From an uncultured Erysipelotrichales bacterium (lineage in GTDB: Bacteria > Bacillota_I > Bacilli_A > Erysipelotrichales > Coprobacillaceae): a stretch of DNA of 20,638 nt. Below, piece by piece: positions 6,997-16,297 of this stretch. The position numbers and the translations under genes were made by a program. Position 1 is the first letter of the stretch. Each line of letters opens with the position of its first letter. The notes beneath the pieces were generated by a model, which searched no databases, was not told the origin of the DNA, and saw only the letters and a list, made by a program, of their open reading frames with translations. Location of the stretch: contig CAKVJS010000002.1 in assembly GCA_934754755.1 (NCBI GenBank), forward strand, positions 1 to 20,638, in the 5' to 3' direction.

Positions 6997-8307
6997 TTAT
7001 ATAGTTTTTTTCTTTAATTTAATCACTTTTTCTTCAAGTTTATAAATGTCTTTACTAGACATAAACAAGAATACAACGCCTTCGTGTTTAGCGAGTATGT
7101 TAGCACCTTCCTCGTTTTCCGGTAGAATCATGGCATTGGAAGTGAGATGAGCCATATCTTCGATGGTGATTGTACTACCATCCTTCGTCGCATTTTTAGG
7201 AAAGTCACAGTAATATACCGTGTCAGCAAGAGACAAGGCAGAAGCGAAACCAGTCGCAAAACGTTCTGCTCGAGAGTATCGATCCGGCTTAAAAATAGCG
7301 ATAATTTTTTTATCCGGATATCTTGTTTGCGTTGCTTTGATAACATACTCTATTGCGGTTGGATGATGCGCATAATCATCTACGAAGATATTATGTCCAA
7401 TTTCCTGTATACTATAACGACGTTTTGTTCCTTTAAAGCTTTGTAAGGAACTCATAATATGCTTTATATCTATATTTTCTATATAACCCAAGGCAATAAT
7501 CGATAATGCATTATATAACATATGTCGGCCAAAATAAGGTAAGGAAAAGTGGCCAAACATAGAACCATGAATATAAACATCAAAGGTCATTCCCGTATCA
7601 TCTTCGGTTATATTGGTGGCCCATAAATCATTGCTCGATTGCAGGCCATAATAGAATACCTTGTTTTTAATATTTAATTTTCGTATGTTTTTATCATCGC
7701 CCCAGGCGATAACCATCTTTTTCACTTGCTTTGCGAAGGTTTCAAAAGATGCGATATATTGATCTAACGTTTTAAAATAATCAACGTGATCTAATTCGAT
7801 ATTGGAAATAATGGCGTACGTAGGATAGTATGCTAGAAAATGGTCTTGGTATTCACAACACTCAGCTATGAAATGGGTACTATCTTTTCTTGCATGACCA
7901 GTTCCATCACCTATTAAAACAGAAGTTTTAAAAAAATCTTTGTACATATGGTACGCCATTCCAGTTGTCGTTGTTTTACCATGGGTCCCGGTAATGGCAA
8001 TCGAAGTATAATTCTCCATAAAATGCCCTAAAAATTCTGGATAGCGATAGCAGGTAACCTGTGCACTTTGACGAGCTGCCTGCACCTCTTCCTGATCCTC
8101 TAAAAAAGCATTACCAATGATCACTGTATAACCATCTTTTATGTTTTTTTTATCAAAACTATACACCGGGATATTCCGCTCATGTAAAGCATCTTCTGTA
8201 AAAATATAAGAGTCAATATCACTACCACTTACAGCGTATCCTAAATCGTGTAGAATCGTCGCTAATGGTGCCATTCCTGAGCCTTTTATACCAATCAAAT
8301 AATACAT
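6997..8307 (-). CDS. murC: UDP-N-acetylmuramate--L-alanine ligase
   Basis: Adds L-Ala to UDP-MurNAc using ATP, the first step of the peptidoglycan stem peptide, in the cytoplasm. The N-terminal Rossmann motif is GIKGSGM (6-12), the ATP loop GTHGKTTT (107-114), and the central Mur-ligase motif NIELDHVDYF (169-178). DDYAHHP (310-316) marks the C-terminal domain and separates MurC from other Mur ligases. The length is 436 aa. The start has AGAGGTGAT followed by AAAGG before the ATG. The gene lies 48 bp upstream of ytxG, the conserved Bacillus neighbour. Its promoter should lie in 8308-8370, where only weak matches are seen. Confidence 0.96.
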   Translation of the reverse strand: MYYLIGIKGSGMAPLATILHDLGYAVSGSDIDSYIFTEDALHERNIPVYSFDKKNIKDGYTVIIGNAFLEDQEEVQAARQSAQVTCYRYPEFLGHFMENYTSIAITGTHGKTTTTGMAYHMYKDFFKTSVLIGDGTGHARKDSTHFIAECCEYQDHFLAYYPTYAIISNIELDHVDYFKTLDQYIASFETFAKQVKKMVIAWGDDKNIRKLNIKNKVFYYGLQSSNDLWATNITEDDTGMTFDVYIHGSMFGHFSLPYFGRHMLYNALSIIALGYIENIDIKHIMSSLQSFKGTKRRYSIQEIGHNIFVDDYAHHPTAIEYVIKATQTRYPDKKIIAIFKPDRYSRAERFATGFASALSLADTVYYCDFPKNATKDGSTITIEDMAHLTSNAMILPENEEGANILAKHEGVVFLFMSSKDIYKLEEKVIKLKKKTI

Positions 8308-8433
8308 CCTTTATCACCTCTTTTATCATCTTATCACATATTGCCTCAAATGTGTAATTTAACATTTACAAGCATAGTAATCGCAAAAAAATCCAAACTA
8401 CTATTGTCTGGTAGGACAGAAAGGATGAAGGAA

Positions 8434-8568
8434 ATGAACAAAAATCAAAGACAACAAGACAGACGGAAACAGTATCATCATCAAAAGGGAAAACAACAGG
8501 ATCCTTTGCAGAAACATTTTAGAGAACAATCCTCTAGTCGCAATCAATTCAAGGCAGAAGATTGTTAG
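8434..8568 (+). CDS. Possible small basic protein, 44 aa, unknown
   Basis: Plus-strand ORF, opposite to its neighbours, beginning at an ATG with AAAGGA eight bases upstream. The product MNKNQRQQDRRKQYHHQKGK... is almost wholly hydrophilic, rich in Gln, Lys, Arg and His, with a single C-terminal Cys. The open frame extends upstream to 8341, but that part has no SD and reads like non-coding sequence. In favour of a real gene: the SD, the otherwise empty divergent gap, and a hairpin 36 bp downstream that has its better T run on this strand (8605-8643). Against: low-complexity composition and no clear promoter. I recognise no family; a nucleic-acid-binding role would be only a composition-based guess. 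Confidence 0.45.
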   Translation: MNKNQRQQDRRKQYHHQKGKQQDPLQKHFREQSSSRNQFKAEDC

Positions 8569-8604
8569 CTAGAAGTTAGAACCTTTGTTTTTTTAAAATC
8601 TAAT

Positions 8605-8643
8605 AAGAGTGTAAATGACAACAATTGTGATTTGCACTCTTTT
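8605..8643. terminator. Hairpin terminator shared by aspS and the small plus-strand ORF
   Basis: A 12-bp stem with one G-T wobble (8605-8616 with 8630-8641) is extended by ACAA/TTGT around a 3-base loop. The T-rich side CTCTTTTATTATT follows on the plus strand; on the minus strand the tail is weaker (ATTAGATTTT). It lies between the aspS stop (8673) and the small plus-strand ORF. Confidence 0.75.
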
Positions 8644-8672
8644 ATTATTATCTTCCCCGATTTATAACTAGA

Positions 8673-10424
8673 TTATGTATCCTTTTTTCTTTTTTCTAAT
8701 CCTAGTTCTTCTAATTGTTGCGAGGCAACCGCAGATGGTGCTTTTGATACCGGACAAAAAGAACTAGCATTTTTAGGAAATGCGATAACGTCACGCAACG
8801 ATTCACTATTTGTTAGTAACATGACAATACGATCGAGTCCTAAGGCAAATCCACCATGTGGTGGCGTACCGTACTGCAGGGCATTTACAAACCATCCAAA
8901 TTGATCCTCAATTTGTTTTTTTGTAAATCCTAATGTCTTAAAGGCTTGTTCCTGTAACTCTTGTTCATAAATCCGTTGGGATCCTCCACCCAATTCATAC
9001 CCATTTAAAACAAGATCATAAGCATCGGCTAAACAGTGCGCTGGATCGGTAGAAAGCATAGCAATATCACTAGCTTTAGGTCGGGTAAACGGATGGTGCA
9101 TTGCTTTATATCGTTTTTCCTGTTCATCAAAGCTAAACATCGGAAAGTCTACAACCCATAAAAAGGCAAACGTGGAAGGATCATATAAATGCATTGTTTT
9201 TCCTAGATGTAAACGTAATGCCCCTAAGCTTTCACAAACAACAGTAAAGTCTTTATCACTTACCAATAAAAGTAAATCGCCTTCTTGCGCCTCCATTTTT
9301 ACTTGCAGGGCACGAACCTGTTCCTCATTAAAAAATTTAGCGATGGATCCACTTACCTTACCATCGATTAACTTTAACCACGCTAATCCTTTAGCCCGAT
9401 AAGTTTTTACGATTTCCGTTAATCCATCAATATCTTTACGAGAAAAAGTGCTGGCTCCATTCGTAACCGTAATACCTTTAATATAACCGTTAGCTTGTAA
9501 AACATCCGTAAAAATCTTACAAGGCACGCTACTCAGTACATCGTTTAAATTGATAAGCGGCACATTAAAACGAATATCTGGTTTATCACTTCCATACGTT
9601 TCCATCGCTTCCTGCCAGGACATACGCGCCAAAGGTAACGGAATATCAATACCCTTTACTTCCTTCATTAAAGAGGCAATAAGTCCTTCTCCAATGGAAA
9701 GTATTTCATCCGTAGAAAGAAAACTCATTTCCACGTCCACTTGGGTAAATTCCGTTTGACGATCCGCTCGTAAATCTTCATCACGAAAACAACGAGCAAA
9801 TTGATAATATTTATCGAATCCAGATACCATTAATAATTGTTTAAATAATTGTGGGGATTGCGGTAATGCATAGAAATTACCTGTATGCACCCTTGATGGG
9901 ACTAAAAAATCTCGGGCTCCTTCTGGTGTAGATCGATTTAGATAGGGTGTTTCAATATCAATGAAATCTAAATCATCCAAATATTTTCGGATACTTCTGG
10001 TGATTTTATGCCGCATTATTATTTTTTCCTGCATGATGGGTCTTCGTAAATCTAAGTAACGGTATTGCAGTCTCGTATCTTCCAAAGCATCAGTATCATC
10101 TGCAACAATCATCGGGGTTAATTTTGCGGTATTAATAATTTTTAAAGAGTCTACTTTTATTTCAATATCCCCTGTTGCTAGTTGTGGATTTTTAGCACTT
10201 CTTTCCACGACCACCCCAGTAGCTTCAATGATATATTCACTCTTTACTTCCCGAATATGCGGCTGGTCTTCAGCTACTACTAATTGCGTAATTCCATAAC
10301 GATCGCGCAAATCAAGGAAGATGAGCGATCCTAAATTTCTCTTTTTGGCAACCCAACCTTGTAACACGACCGTTTTACCAATATCACTTTGGCGCAAGGC
10401 ACCATTGGTATGGGTTCTATTCAT
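8673..10424 (-). CDS. aspS: Aspartyl-tRNA synthetase (bacterial type)
   Basis: Charges tRNA-Asp; a class II synthetase. An N-terminal OB-fold anticodon domain (about 1-105, [20 protein letters not shown]) is followed by the catalytic core. That core contains YRYLDLRRP (121-129), motif 2 [21 protein letters not shown] (from 210) and motif 3 GLDRIVMLL (529-537). The roughly 120-residue GAD insertion of bacterial AspRS lies between motifs 2 and 3. The length is 583 aa. The start is the ATG at 10424 with AAGAGGGA upstream; it overlaps the end of hisS by 8 nt, so the genes are probably translationally coupled. hisS-aspS pairing is conserved in Bacillota. Whether it also charges tRNA-Asn cannot be judged here. 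Confidence 0.96.
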   Translation of the reverse strand: MNRTHTNGALRQSDIGKTVVLQGWVAKKRNLGSLIFLDLRDRYGITQLVVAEDQPHIREVKSEYIIEATGVVVERSAKNPQLATGDIEIKVDSLKIINTAKLTPMIVADDTDALEDTRLQYRYLDLRRPIMQEKIIMRHKITRSIRKYLDDLDFIDIETPYLNRSTPEGARDFLVPSRVHTGNFYALPQSPQLFKQLLMVSGFDKYYQFARCFRDEDLRADRQTEFTQVDVEMSFLSTDEILSIGEGLIASLMKEVKGIDIPLPLARMSWQEAMETYGSDKPDIRFNVPLINLNDVLSSVPCKIFTDVLQANGYIKGITVTNGASTFSRKDIDGLTEIVKTYRAKGLAWLKLIDGKVSGSIAKFFNEEQVRALQVKMEAQEGDLLLLVSDKDFTVVCESLGALRLHLGKTMHLYDPSTFAFLWVVDFPMFSFDEQEKRYKAMHHPFTRPKASDIAMLSTDPAHCLADAYDLVLNGYELGGGSQRIYEQELQEQAFKTLGFTKKQIEDQFGWFVNALQYGTPPHGGFALGLDRIVMLLTNSESLRDVIAFPKNASSFCPVSKAPSAVASQQLEELGLEKRKKDT

Positions 10425-11691
10425 GATCGAATCCCTCTTTTTCATCTAAATAGGCAATGATTTGATCCATTGCAATTTTCTGTTGTTCTTTTGATTTTGT
10501 ATCTTTAATCATAACATAATTTCCTTTTACTTCCTCGTCACCCATAATAATCGCATAGCTTGCCTTATGGCGATCCACAGATTTAAATTGTGATTTTAAA
10601 GAACGATTTTGATAGTCGGTATCAACTACATATCCATTGGCGCGGAGTTCTGTCACGATTTGTAGTGCTTTTATTTTAGCTTCTTCGCCTATTGGCATAA
10701 CATACACATCAATTTGATTATCAATGGTCATACCACTGGGATTACTCGCAAGCAATAAACGTTCCATACCAAAAGCAAAACCAACACCAGGATAGTCTGG
10801 CCCACCTAATTCTTTGACTAAATTATTATAGCGACCACCACCACAAAGGGTAGCCCCTTTACCTAATCCATTTTCATTTATTGTGATTTCAAAAACAGTG
10901 TGATTGTAATAGTCTAATCCACGGACAATGCGAGGATCAATCATAAAGTCTATATCTAAATTAGATAACAAAGAAGTAACTTGCTGAAAATGATCCTGTG
11001 CCTCTTTACTTAAGTAATCCTGCATCTCTGGTACATCCATCATTGCATCCTGTTTCATATCTATTTTACAATCTAAGATACGCAATGGATTTTTCTTAAA
11101 TCGTTCTTGACAATCGGGACAAAACTCCTTGATATGCGGTTTTAAATACGCTATTAAGGCTTCTTTATATGTACTACGGCTTTGATCATCACCTAACGTA
11201 TTAATTCGTAATGTAAAGTCCTCGATACCTATAGCCTTACTAATTGTAACAGCTAGGGATATCGCCTCCACATCTACATAGGGAGATTCAAGACCTACCA
11301 TCTCTACGCCAAATTGATGAAACTGACGATATCGTCCTTTTTGGGGTTGTTCGTAACGAAACATAGGACCCATATAGTAAAATCGTTGCAATCCCTCACT
11401 TGATGCATACAACTTATTTTCTACAATACTCCGAACAATACCCGCTGTTCCCTCCGGGCGCAATGTCATTGACCGTTTATTTTTATCTTCGAATGTGTAC
11501 ATTTCCTTACTTACAACATCTGAATGATCCCCAGCTGAGCGAGAAAATAACTCGGTTCTTTCGAAGATTGGGGTCCGTATTTCGTGTACATTGTAGACCT
11601 GACACATCATTCGTAATATCTCTTCTACAGCCTGCCAAGAGTTAACCTCTGGAGTCAAAATATCAGCTGTCCCTTTTGGTTTTTGCAACAT
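10417..11691 (-). CDS. hisS: Histidyl-tRNA synthetase
   Basis: Charges tRNA-His; a class II synthetase. The N-terminus [15 protein letters not shown] is typical. It has motif 2 [14 protein letters not shown] (111-124), the histidine-specific motifs [12 protein letters not shown] (257-268) and [15 protein letters not shown], and motif 3 [15 protein letters not shown]-terminal anticodon-binding domain follows (about 330-424). Of three possible starts the ATG at 11691 is chosen: it is nine bases after AGGAGG, while the ATG at 11700 directly abuts that SD. This gives 424 aa. It is first in hisS-aspS and is preceded by its own promoter and a short hairpin-bearing leader without a T-box. Confidence 0.96.
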   Translation of the reverse strand: MLQKPKGTADILTPEVNSWQAVEEILRMMCQVYNVHEIRTPIFERTELFSRSAGDHSDVVSKEMYTFEDKNKRSMTLRPEGTAGIVRSIVENKLYASSEGLQRFYYMGPMFRYEQPQKGRYRQFHQFGVEMVGLESPYVDVEAISLAVTISKAIGIEDFTLRINTLGDDQSRSTYKEALIAYLKPHIKEFCPDCQERFKKNPLRILDCKIDMKQDAMMDVPEMQDYLSKEAQDHFQQVTSLLSNLDIDFMIDPRIVRGLDYYNHTVFEITINENGLGKGATLCGGGRYNNLVKELGGPDYPGVGFAFGMERLLLASNPSGMTIDNQIDVYVMPIGEEAKIKALQIVTELRANGYVVDTDYQNRSLKSQFKSVDRHKASYAIIMGDEEVKGNYVMIKDTKSKEQQKIAMDQIIAYLDEKEGFDHE

Positions 11692-11713
11692 TTCTAACAT
11701 CCTCCTTATTGTC

Positions 11714-11735
11714 AAAAGACGTTATAAAAACGTCT
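11714..11735 (-). terminator. Hairpin in the hisS leader (weak terminator or attenuator)
   Basis: Minus-strand AGACGTT / AACGTCT (11729-11735 with 11717-11723) has a 5-base loop and ends in only four T's. It lies between the hisS promoter and the AGGAGG SD. The stem is perfect but short and the T run is weak, so termination would be partial. It may instead protect or structure the 5' leader. Confidence 0.5.
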
Positions 11736-11737
11736 CA

Positions 11738-11776
11738 TCAATGATTTATTGTATACTTTTTACTTGTTGATTCCAT
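11738..11776 (-). other. Candidate leader mini-ORF upstream of hisS
   Basis: A 12-codon frame, M-E-S-T-S-K-K-Y-T-I-N-H, then tandem TGA TGA. The only His codon is the last sense codon, and the second TGA touches the hairpin at 11735. It begins about four bases after the predicted transcription start and has no SD, so it would have to be translated as a near-leaderless message. One His codon is much weaker evidence than the runs seen in classical his leaders; chance is possible. Confidence 0.2.
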
Positions 11777-11786
11777 AATGTATTAG

Positions 11787-11815
11787 ATTATATATAAAAT
11801 ACGTATAAATTGCAA
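11787..11815 (-). promoter_or_regulatory. Promoter of hisS-aspS
   Basis: Minus-strand TTGCAA (11810-11815), a 17-base spacer and a perfect TATAAT (11787-11792), just downstream of the rel stop codon. The predicted leader is about 90 bases. Confidence 0.7.
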
Positions 11816-11821
11816 CATTTA

Positions 11822-14032
11822 CTAGTGAATCACCCGTTTTACTTCATAGATACCTGGAATACTGTCAATATTTGCGATCAGCTGTTGCAAAGCTTCTCCA
11901 TCTTGTACAGAAACCTTCAGCTTAATAACAATCCGCATATCACTTACATCCGCATGTACTGTCAAAACGTTGACTTGCATCTGACTTAAGGTAACAACAA
12001 CATCATTCAACAAATGAGTACGATCCAATCCGGCTATTTCTAAATCCACAGTAAACTTCATTGCTTGATTGGTTGCTCGATCCCAATAGACATCAATCAG
12101 GCGCTGTTTATTTCCTTTAATATTCGGGCAGTCCTTACGGTGTACCTTTATACCTTGTCCCTGTGAGACATATCCTACAATAGCATCACCAGGAATTGGA
12201 TTACAGCATTGTGAGATCTGTATTTTAAGTCCCGATACACCTTTAACCACCACGCCACAGTGACCATTGCCTTTTTTTGGTGGGGGAGCAGGATTACGCT
12301 GCCATATTTTAGTAAGTCCATTAAATATACTGGATTTCTTGGGCAATACTTTTTCTAGTACGGTCATACTTGGTAAACTCCTGCGGCCGATAAAATATAA
12401 TATGTCATCAAAATTACGAGCACTAAAAGCACCCAAATGCGGTTTATACGTATCACTATCTAAATATTTTTTTTCATCTAAATGTCGTTTACGCAATTCC
12501 TCTCGAAAGATTCGTCTACCTTCTTCTATCGTATCCTTACGCGTTTCCGCTTCCTTCTTGGCCAAAAACTGGCGGATTTTGTTGCGTGCCCCCGCCGTTC
12601 GAACAAAGGAGAGCCAATCCTCACTTGGTCCATGTGAAGAGTGATTCGTCTTAATTTTAACTACATCACCCGTTTTAAGCGCGGTATTAAAAGGAACCAT
12701 AACTTCATTTACTAAGGCACCAACTGCATGATGCCCTACTTCCGTATGAATTCGGTAGGCAAAATCAATCGGGGTAGCACCATTGGGCAATTCTACAATT
12801 TTACCTTGCGGAGTTAATACATACACATTAGCATCAAAGATATCGTGGCGCAAAGAATCATAATACTCTTTGGCACTACTGTCCTTAATATCATCACTTA
12901 GCGTAATAAACTCGCGTAACCAATGGAGCTTTTCACCCATTTCTTCTTGTTCTTTTTTAGAAGAATAGCCTCTATTTTCCTTATAACGCCAGTGAGCAGC
13001 AATACCCAACTCCGAAAGTTCATCCATTTCCTCTGTACGAATCTGAATTTCAAAAGTACTACCATCTTCACCGATGACGGAGGTGTGTAAGGATTGATAC
13101 ATATTCGGTTTTGGCATCGCAATATAATCTTTAAATCGTCCTGGTATGGGACGATAATGATCATGGATTAACCCTAATATATTATAACAAGCAAGTCGAT
13201 CCTGGGTTACAATACGCAGTGCATTTAAGTCATATAGTTCATTGAAAGGCTTATGTTTCATGTACATTTTTTTATAAATGCTATAGATTGTTTTGGCTCG
13301 TCCCATAATGCGGTACGTATAGTGCTGTTGATCCAATAATTGCGATACGGAAGCAATCATCTTCTCTACACTGTCCTTACGTTCCCGTTTTTTAGCCGCT
13401 AATAATTTTGCGATCTCTTGATAAGCTTGTTTATCCAAATATAATAAACTGCTATCTTCCAATTCGCTTTTAATATCATTAATTCCTAAACGATGCGCAA
13501 TCGGAACATACACTTCTAATGTTTCACGCGAGATACGCTGTTGTTTTTCCGGTGGCATATATTGTAACGTCCGCATATTATGCAATCGATCAGCGAACTT
13601 GATTAATATTACCCGGATGTCTTTAGCCATTGCAATGTATATTTTTCGATGATTTTCCGCATATACATCTGCCTCATCCTTAAAAGGCATCTTATTGATT
13701 TTAGTAACCCCCTCAACGAGCGTAGTCACTTCTTCGCCAAATCGCTCGACCATCTCTTGTCTAGATACATTACAGTCTTCCATAACATCGTGTAATAGAC
13801 CTGCCGCAACCGTGATCGGACCCGTTTGTAAGGTCGCTAAAATATAAGCCACCCATAAAAGATGATTCGTATACGGCTCTCCACTTTTGCGTTTTTGGGT
13901 AGCGTGCTTATCCATAATAAAAGCATGCGCTTCTTGAATCATCTCGATATCTTCTTGCTTGGTAATATACGTTGTTACAACTTCTAAGATATCCTCAATT
14001 GTTACGGTATCACCGGCACTTTTACCTGGCAT
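11822..14032 (-). CDS. rel: Bifunctional (p)ppGpp synthetase/hydrolase
   Basis: Makes and degrades the stringent-response alarmone. The N-terminal HD hydrolase has metal-ligand His 57 and HDVMED (81-86). The synthetase domain carries RAKTIYSIYKKM (245-256), YDLNALRIV and GRFKDYIAMPKPNMYQSLHT (298-317). The RFKD form is that of bifunctional Rel rather than monofunctional RelA. TGS (about 390-450, VYVLTPQGKIVELPNGATPIDF), a Cys-rich region (ISQCCNPIPGD...HRKDCP) and a C-terminal ACT domain follow. The length is 736 aa from the ATG at 14032, seven bases after GGGAGG; a GTG two codons earlier is too close to that SD. One small oddity is HLL where the family usually has HPL after the ligand His. 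It lies 19 bp after apt, as in Bacillus. Confidence 0.96.
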   Translation of the reverse strand: MPGKSAGDTVTIEDILEVVTTYITKQEDIEMIQEAHAFIMDKHATQKRKSGEPYTNHLLWVAYILATLQTGPITVAAGLLHDVMEDCNVSRQEMVERFGEEVTTLVEGVTKINKMPFKDEADVYAENHRKIYIAMAKDIRVILIKFADRLHNMRTLQYMPPEKQQRISRETLEVYVPIAHRLGINDIKSELEDSSLLYLDKQAYQEIAKLLAAKKRERKDSVEKMIASVSQLLDQQHYTYRIMGRAKTIYSIYKKMYMKHKPFNELYDLNALRIVTQDRLACYNILGLIHDHYRPIPGRFKDYIAMPKPNMYQSLHTSVIGEDGSTFEIQIRTEEMDELSELGIAAHWRYKENRGYSSKKEQEEMGEKLHWLREFITLSDDIKDSSAKEYYDSLRHDIFDANVYVLTPQGKIVELPNGATPIDFAYRIHTEVGHHAVGALVNEVMVPFNTALKTGDVVKIKTNHSSHGPSEDWLSFVRTAGARNKIRQFLAKKEAETRKDTIEEGRRIFREELRKRHLDEKKYLDSDTYKPHLGAFSARNFDDILYFIGRRSLPSMTVLEKVLPKKSSIFNGLTKIWQRNPAPPPKKGNGHCGVVVKGVSGLKIQISQCCNPIPGDAIVGYVSQGQGIKVHRKDCPNIKGNKQRLIDVYWDRATNQAMKFTVDLEIAGLDRTHLLNDVVVTLSQMQVNVLTVHADVSDMRIVIKLKVSVQDGEALQQLIANIDSIPGIYEVKRVIH

Positions 14033-14051
14033 AAACACCCCTCCCTTCTAT

Positions 14052-14570
14052 TTAATATTGTAACAGAGCATGCACGGGATAGCCATGCATTAGCGTGCGA
14101 CCTTGCAAGGCCTTAATTTCAATGACAAAAGCAATTCCTACGACGATACCACCTAATTTTTCCACTAAGTCAATAGTCGCTTTAACCGTCCCTCCCGTCG
14201 CTAACAGGTCATCCACAATAACTACTTTTTGTCCTGGCTTGATACTATCTTGATGCATATAAATGGTATTTTCGCCATATTCTAAGGCGTAGTTTTGATG
14301 TACTGTCGGACGCGGTAACTTTCCCGCCTTGCGTACGGGTACAAACCCAGAAAGCAACTTATAGGCAACCGGACAGCCAAATAGAAACCCCCTTGCCTCC
14401 GGACCTACAACAACATCAATTGGTTGTTCTAATGAATGCACCCAATCAGCTAATGCATCGATCGTCTCATGATATGCAAACGGATCTTGCATGAGTGGTG
14501 TAATATCACGAAATAATACTCCTTCCGTAGGAAAATCAGGAATGCTAACAATATACTTTGATAAATCCAT
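14052..14570 (-). CDS. apt: Adenine phosphoribosyltransferase
   Basis: Salvages adenine to AMP using PRPP. The N-terminus YIVSIPDFPTEGVLFRDITPL is diagnostic, and the PRPP-binding motif VVIVDDLLATGGT is at 116-128. GPEARGFLFG (57-66) and RKAGKLPRP (80-88) are further family motifs. The length, 172 aa, is typical. The start has GGTGGAG before the ATG. It sits 47 bp after recJ and 19 bp before rel; the recJ-apt-rel order is conserved in Bacillota. Confidence 0.96.
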   Translation of the reverse strand: MDLSKYIVSIPDFPTEGVLFRDITPLMQDPFAYHETIDALADWVHSLEQPIDVVVGPEARGFLFGCPVAYKLLSGFVPVRKAGKLPRPTVHQNYALEYGENTIYMHQDSIKPGQKVVIVDDLLATGGTVKATIDLVEKLGGIVVGIAFVIEIKALQGRTLMHGYPVHALLQY

Positions 14571-14587
14571 AAAAGCTCCACCTTTCT

Positions 14588-14616
14588 AGTATAGTATACC
14601 AAATATAGAAGGTAAA
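14588..14616 (-). promoter_or_regulatory. Possible promoter of apt-rel
   Basis: Minus-strand TTTACC (14611-14616), a 17-base spacer and TATACT (14588-14593), in the 47-bp gap between recJ and apt. The -35 is imperfect. A second overlapping TATACT lies at 14593-14598. Confidence 0.4.
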
Positions 14617-14617
14617 A

Positions 14618-16261
14618 TTAACCCTCCATAATATGTTCAATCATCATGCATATCGACTGTCGACCACGAAAACTTTGTAATTCCAATTTTCCAATCAAGG
14701 ACACCGTCTTAGCTGCTATATACTGTTCATAACTAGTTCCATAATTAAAAAATAAGGCGTCCATCGTTTGATCGAGTACTTGTAATGTGAATTTTAGATG
14801 CTTGCCTTGTCCTACTGTTTGCACCCGAGTAACCGGTATATCAGCTAGATACAACGGTATCTCTTCATTGCCCATACCTTGGGGTTGTAAAACATCTAAA
14901 CTCGCTATATTGTCTTGTGTTATATCGGACAGATCAATGGCTAAAGCTTCCTTTGTCGGTTCCGGCATAACTGCTATAGAGCTATGGATAAAGGAATCTA
15001 ACTCTTTTTTTAAAACCTCACAATTTTCTTTACTAACACTGAAACCACCCGCCAAGGCATGTCCCCCATAGCTAAGTAATAGATCTTTAACATGATCAAA
15101 AATAGTGGTTAAGGGTAACTCCTTAATCCCTCGGGCACTCCCCCGATACATTTGATGGGCTTCATCATATTGCATCACAAAACTAGGGCGATAAAAGTCC
15201 CTTGTGTATTTTCCAGCGACTAAGCCAATGATCCCTTCATTCAGTTGTGTCTCATAACTATAAAGGAAATCATCTTGGCTAGACAGGGAGTCCATCACAG
15301 CTTGATACTGTTGGCGTGTCAACTGTTGTCGTTTGTTATTGATCGTAACCGCATAACTAGCGATCTTTTGTTGATAGCTCGTCTTTGCGCCTCGCACAAA
15401 ATAACGAATTAAATGTACCGGACTAACCATGTCACATAGCCGTCCAAAAGAATTAATCTTAGGAATGATCGTCATCTGTAAAGTGCGCATCGAATACGGT
15501 TGCTTCTCCCCTTTTAACAAGGCTAAAGACGGATAATCCTCTTCTTCCATAAAGCCCAAGGCTCGTTTTACCAATGGGCGATTTTCATCGACTAAGGGCA
15601 TCATATCACTAATAGTTGTAATAGCCGCTAAACAAAATAAATACTTATCATGTTTTCCTAGTAAGGCACTCGCAATTTTATAAGCTACAAAACCTCCCGA
15701 AATACCACCAAAAGGATACGTAGGGGAAGTAATCGGATGAATAATCGCTTGGGCTTTTGGTAACGTCTCATCAAAGCCATGATGGTCTGTAATAATAACA
15801 TCAATACCCAGTTCATTAGCCGTTTCAATCGCTTCAAAAGCCTTAATTCCATTATCAACCGTAATAATCAATTGATATCCTTTGGTAGCCATCTCTCGTA
15901 CCCTTTGTGCATGCAAACCATACCCATCCTTGGTACGGTGCGGAATGTGATATCCTACGGTTATACCCAATTGGCGAAAAGCCTCTACCAGTATGGAAGT
16001 ACCTAAAATACCATCGCAATCATAATCCCCATAAATACAAATTTTTTCCTTGTTATCAATGGCTTTGCGGATACGATTGATCGCCGTTAGAGCGTCATCA
16101 AACAACGTAAAATCATGATATAATAAACGCTGTTGTAATATATTTTGTAACTCTTCATCCTGCCAGTTTTTATACGCTAAATGTTTCGATAATAAACTAT
16201 TTACTTTATATTTTTGTTGGTAGTAACTTTCATTATCAACCTTTTTTATTGTCCATTTCAT
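14618..16261 (-). CDS. recJ: Single-stranded-DNA-specific exonuclease RecJ
   Basis: A 5'-3' ssDNA exonuclease for recombinational and mismatch repair. The DHH-family motifs are present: DYDCDG (79-84), DNG (136-138) and DHH (159-161). A conserved segment IIPKINSFGRL (265-275) and the DHHA1 motif GGHALAGG (399-406) follow, then an OB-like C-terminal region. The 547 aa length is near that of the E. coli enzyme and much shorter than the roughly 790-aa Bacillus form, so the extra C-terminal domain of bacilli is absent. SD AGGAG lies before the ATG. It follows comN by 35 bp and precedes apt. Confidence 0.95.
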   Translation of the reverse strand: MKWTIKKVDNESYYQQKYKVNSLLSKHLAYKNWQDEELQNILQQRLLYHDFTLFDDALTAINRIRKAIDNKEKICIYGDYDCDGILGTSILVEAFRQLGITVGYHIPHRTKDGYGLHAQRVREMATKGYQLIITVDNGIKAFEAIETANELGIDVIITDHHGFDETLPKAQAIIHPITSPTYPFGGISGGFVAYKIASALLGKHDKYLFCLAAITTISDMMPLVDENRPLVKRALGFMEEEDYPSLALLKGEKQPYSMRTLQMTIIPKINSFGRLCDMVSPVHLIRYFVRGAKTSYQQKIASYAVTINNKRQQLTRQQYQAVMDSLSSQDDFLYSYETQLNEGIIGLVAGKYTRDFYRPSFVMQYDEAHQMYRGSARGIKELPLTTIFDHVKDLLLSYGGHALAGGFSVSKENCEVLKKELDSFIHSSIAVMPEPTKEALAIDLSDITQDNIASLDVLQPQGMGNEEIPLYLADIPVTRVQTVGQGKHLKFTLQVLDQTMDALFFNYGTSYEQYIAAKTVSLIGKLELQSFRGRQSICMMIEHIMEG

Positions 16262-16276
16262 ATTTTCTCCTAAAAT

Positions 16277-16297
16277 AAAAACGGTTGCGCTAGCAAC
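16277..16297 (-). terminator. Small hairpin with T run between comN and recJ
   Basis: Minus-strand GTTGC TAGC GCAAC (16284-16297) is followed by CG and five T's, immediately upstream of the recJ SD and overlapping the comN stop codon. With only 5 bp it is at best a partial terminator that would reduce recJ relative to comN, or a processing site. Confidence 0.35.

Noticed and set aside
7128..7346. 72-codon minus-strand frame within murC
   Set aside because: It is an out-of-frame shadow of the conserved C-terminal domain of murC.
8341..8433. N-terminal extension of the small plus-strand ORF
   Set aside because: The upstream ATG codons have no SD, and this stretch should hold the divergent promoter region of murC. 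Translation, if any, most likely starts at 8434.
11692..11821. T-box riboswitch upstream of hisS
   Set aside because: No T-box motif is present, and the promoter lies only about 100 bases before the start codon.
12267..12644. 125-codon plus-strand frame inside rel
   Set aside because: It lies entirely antisense to conserved TGS and linker coding sequence of rel, has no SD, and its translation resembles no protein.
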